From Oegoconia quadripuncta (taxonomy: Eukaryota > Arthropoda > Insecta > Lepidoptera > Autostichidae): a stretch of DNA of 64,000 nt. The notes under the pieces were generated by a model. The model was not told the origin of the DNA. It searched no databases and saw only the letters and a program-made list of their open reading frames with translations. Made by a program: the position numbers and the translations under genes. The stretch is from positions 20,516,801-20,580,800 of the forward strand of contig OX438753.1 in the NCBI GenBank assembly GCA_949316235.1, written 5' to 3'. Positions 63,973 through 64,000 of this stretch are shown here, in pieces. Position 1 is the stretch's first letter. Each line of letters begins with the position of its first letter.

Positions 63973-64000
63973 TTTATATACTTTCCAAACTCTCTATAAT

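Overview
The window is nuclear DNA of a moth or butterfly (Lepidoptera). The evidence is an AT-rich background, hundreds of bases of dispersed repeat families typical of Lepidoptera (tRNA-like SINEs, 3' ends of non-LTR retrotransposons that end in ATTTTG or TAAA runs, the 'gggcggcaaacgagcatg' repeat), eukaryotic splice sites inside element genes, and no bacterial-style operons outside a virus-like element. I found no convincing host protein-coding exon. It reads as intergenic or intronic DNA dominated by mobile elements.

Layout. 1-2743: host-like DNA with a decayed non-LTR fragment. 2749-9330: a complete BEL/Pao LTR retrotransposon with one 1914-residue polyprotein, LTRs differing at a single base, and a 5-bp target duplication. 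9775-12080: SINE split by a long-armed MITE, plus LINE scraps. 13199-18078: two head-to-tail copies of a Helitron-related composite carrying a Rep (HUH) fragment, a reversed helicase fragment and large minisatellites. 18141-27090: a mosaic of at least three SINE families and LINE 3' ends. 27425-31570: a nearly full EN-RT-RNase H non-LTR element, broken by one frameshift and one stop, followed immediately by a SINE. 31574-37663: SINEs, LINE fragments and several MITEs. 37664-38068: a 405-bp TIR element. 38155-39450: a mariner with an intact DD34D transposase. 39765-45543: LINE fragments, a SINE-in-SINE nest and a MITE.

45544-60541 is the centrepiece: a 14,998-bp Maverick/Polinton (adintovirus-like) element inserted into a SINE, with a 6-bp GATAAG target duplication and 1,727-bp terminal inverted repeats that I could not distinguish by eye. 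It carries apparently intact genes for protein-primed family B DNA polymerase, retrovirus-type integrase with chromodomain, FtsK/HerA-type packaging ATPase, adenain-like protease, a hexon-like major capsid protein, a penton-like protein, a pX-like core protein and several unknowns. The genes fall in two arms: a compact leftward morphogenesis cluster (53825 to 47636) whose ORFs touch or overlap, and the polymerase arm (58904 to 54547). Each TIR carries a spliced 156-residue gene and the first exon of a second gene. On the left that exon continues into a 103-residue protein. On the right it ends at a consensus splice donor and joins the polymerase ORF in frame. One DNA end thus gives two different genes the same start.

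60600-64000: SINE and LINE remnants, a minisatellite of about 49-bp units and a palindrome. All family assignments are from motifs read in the translations; no database search was possible.
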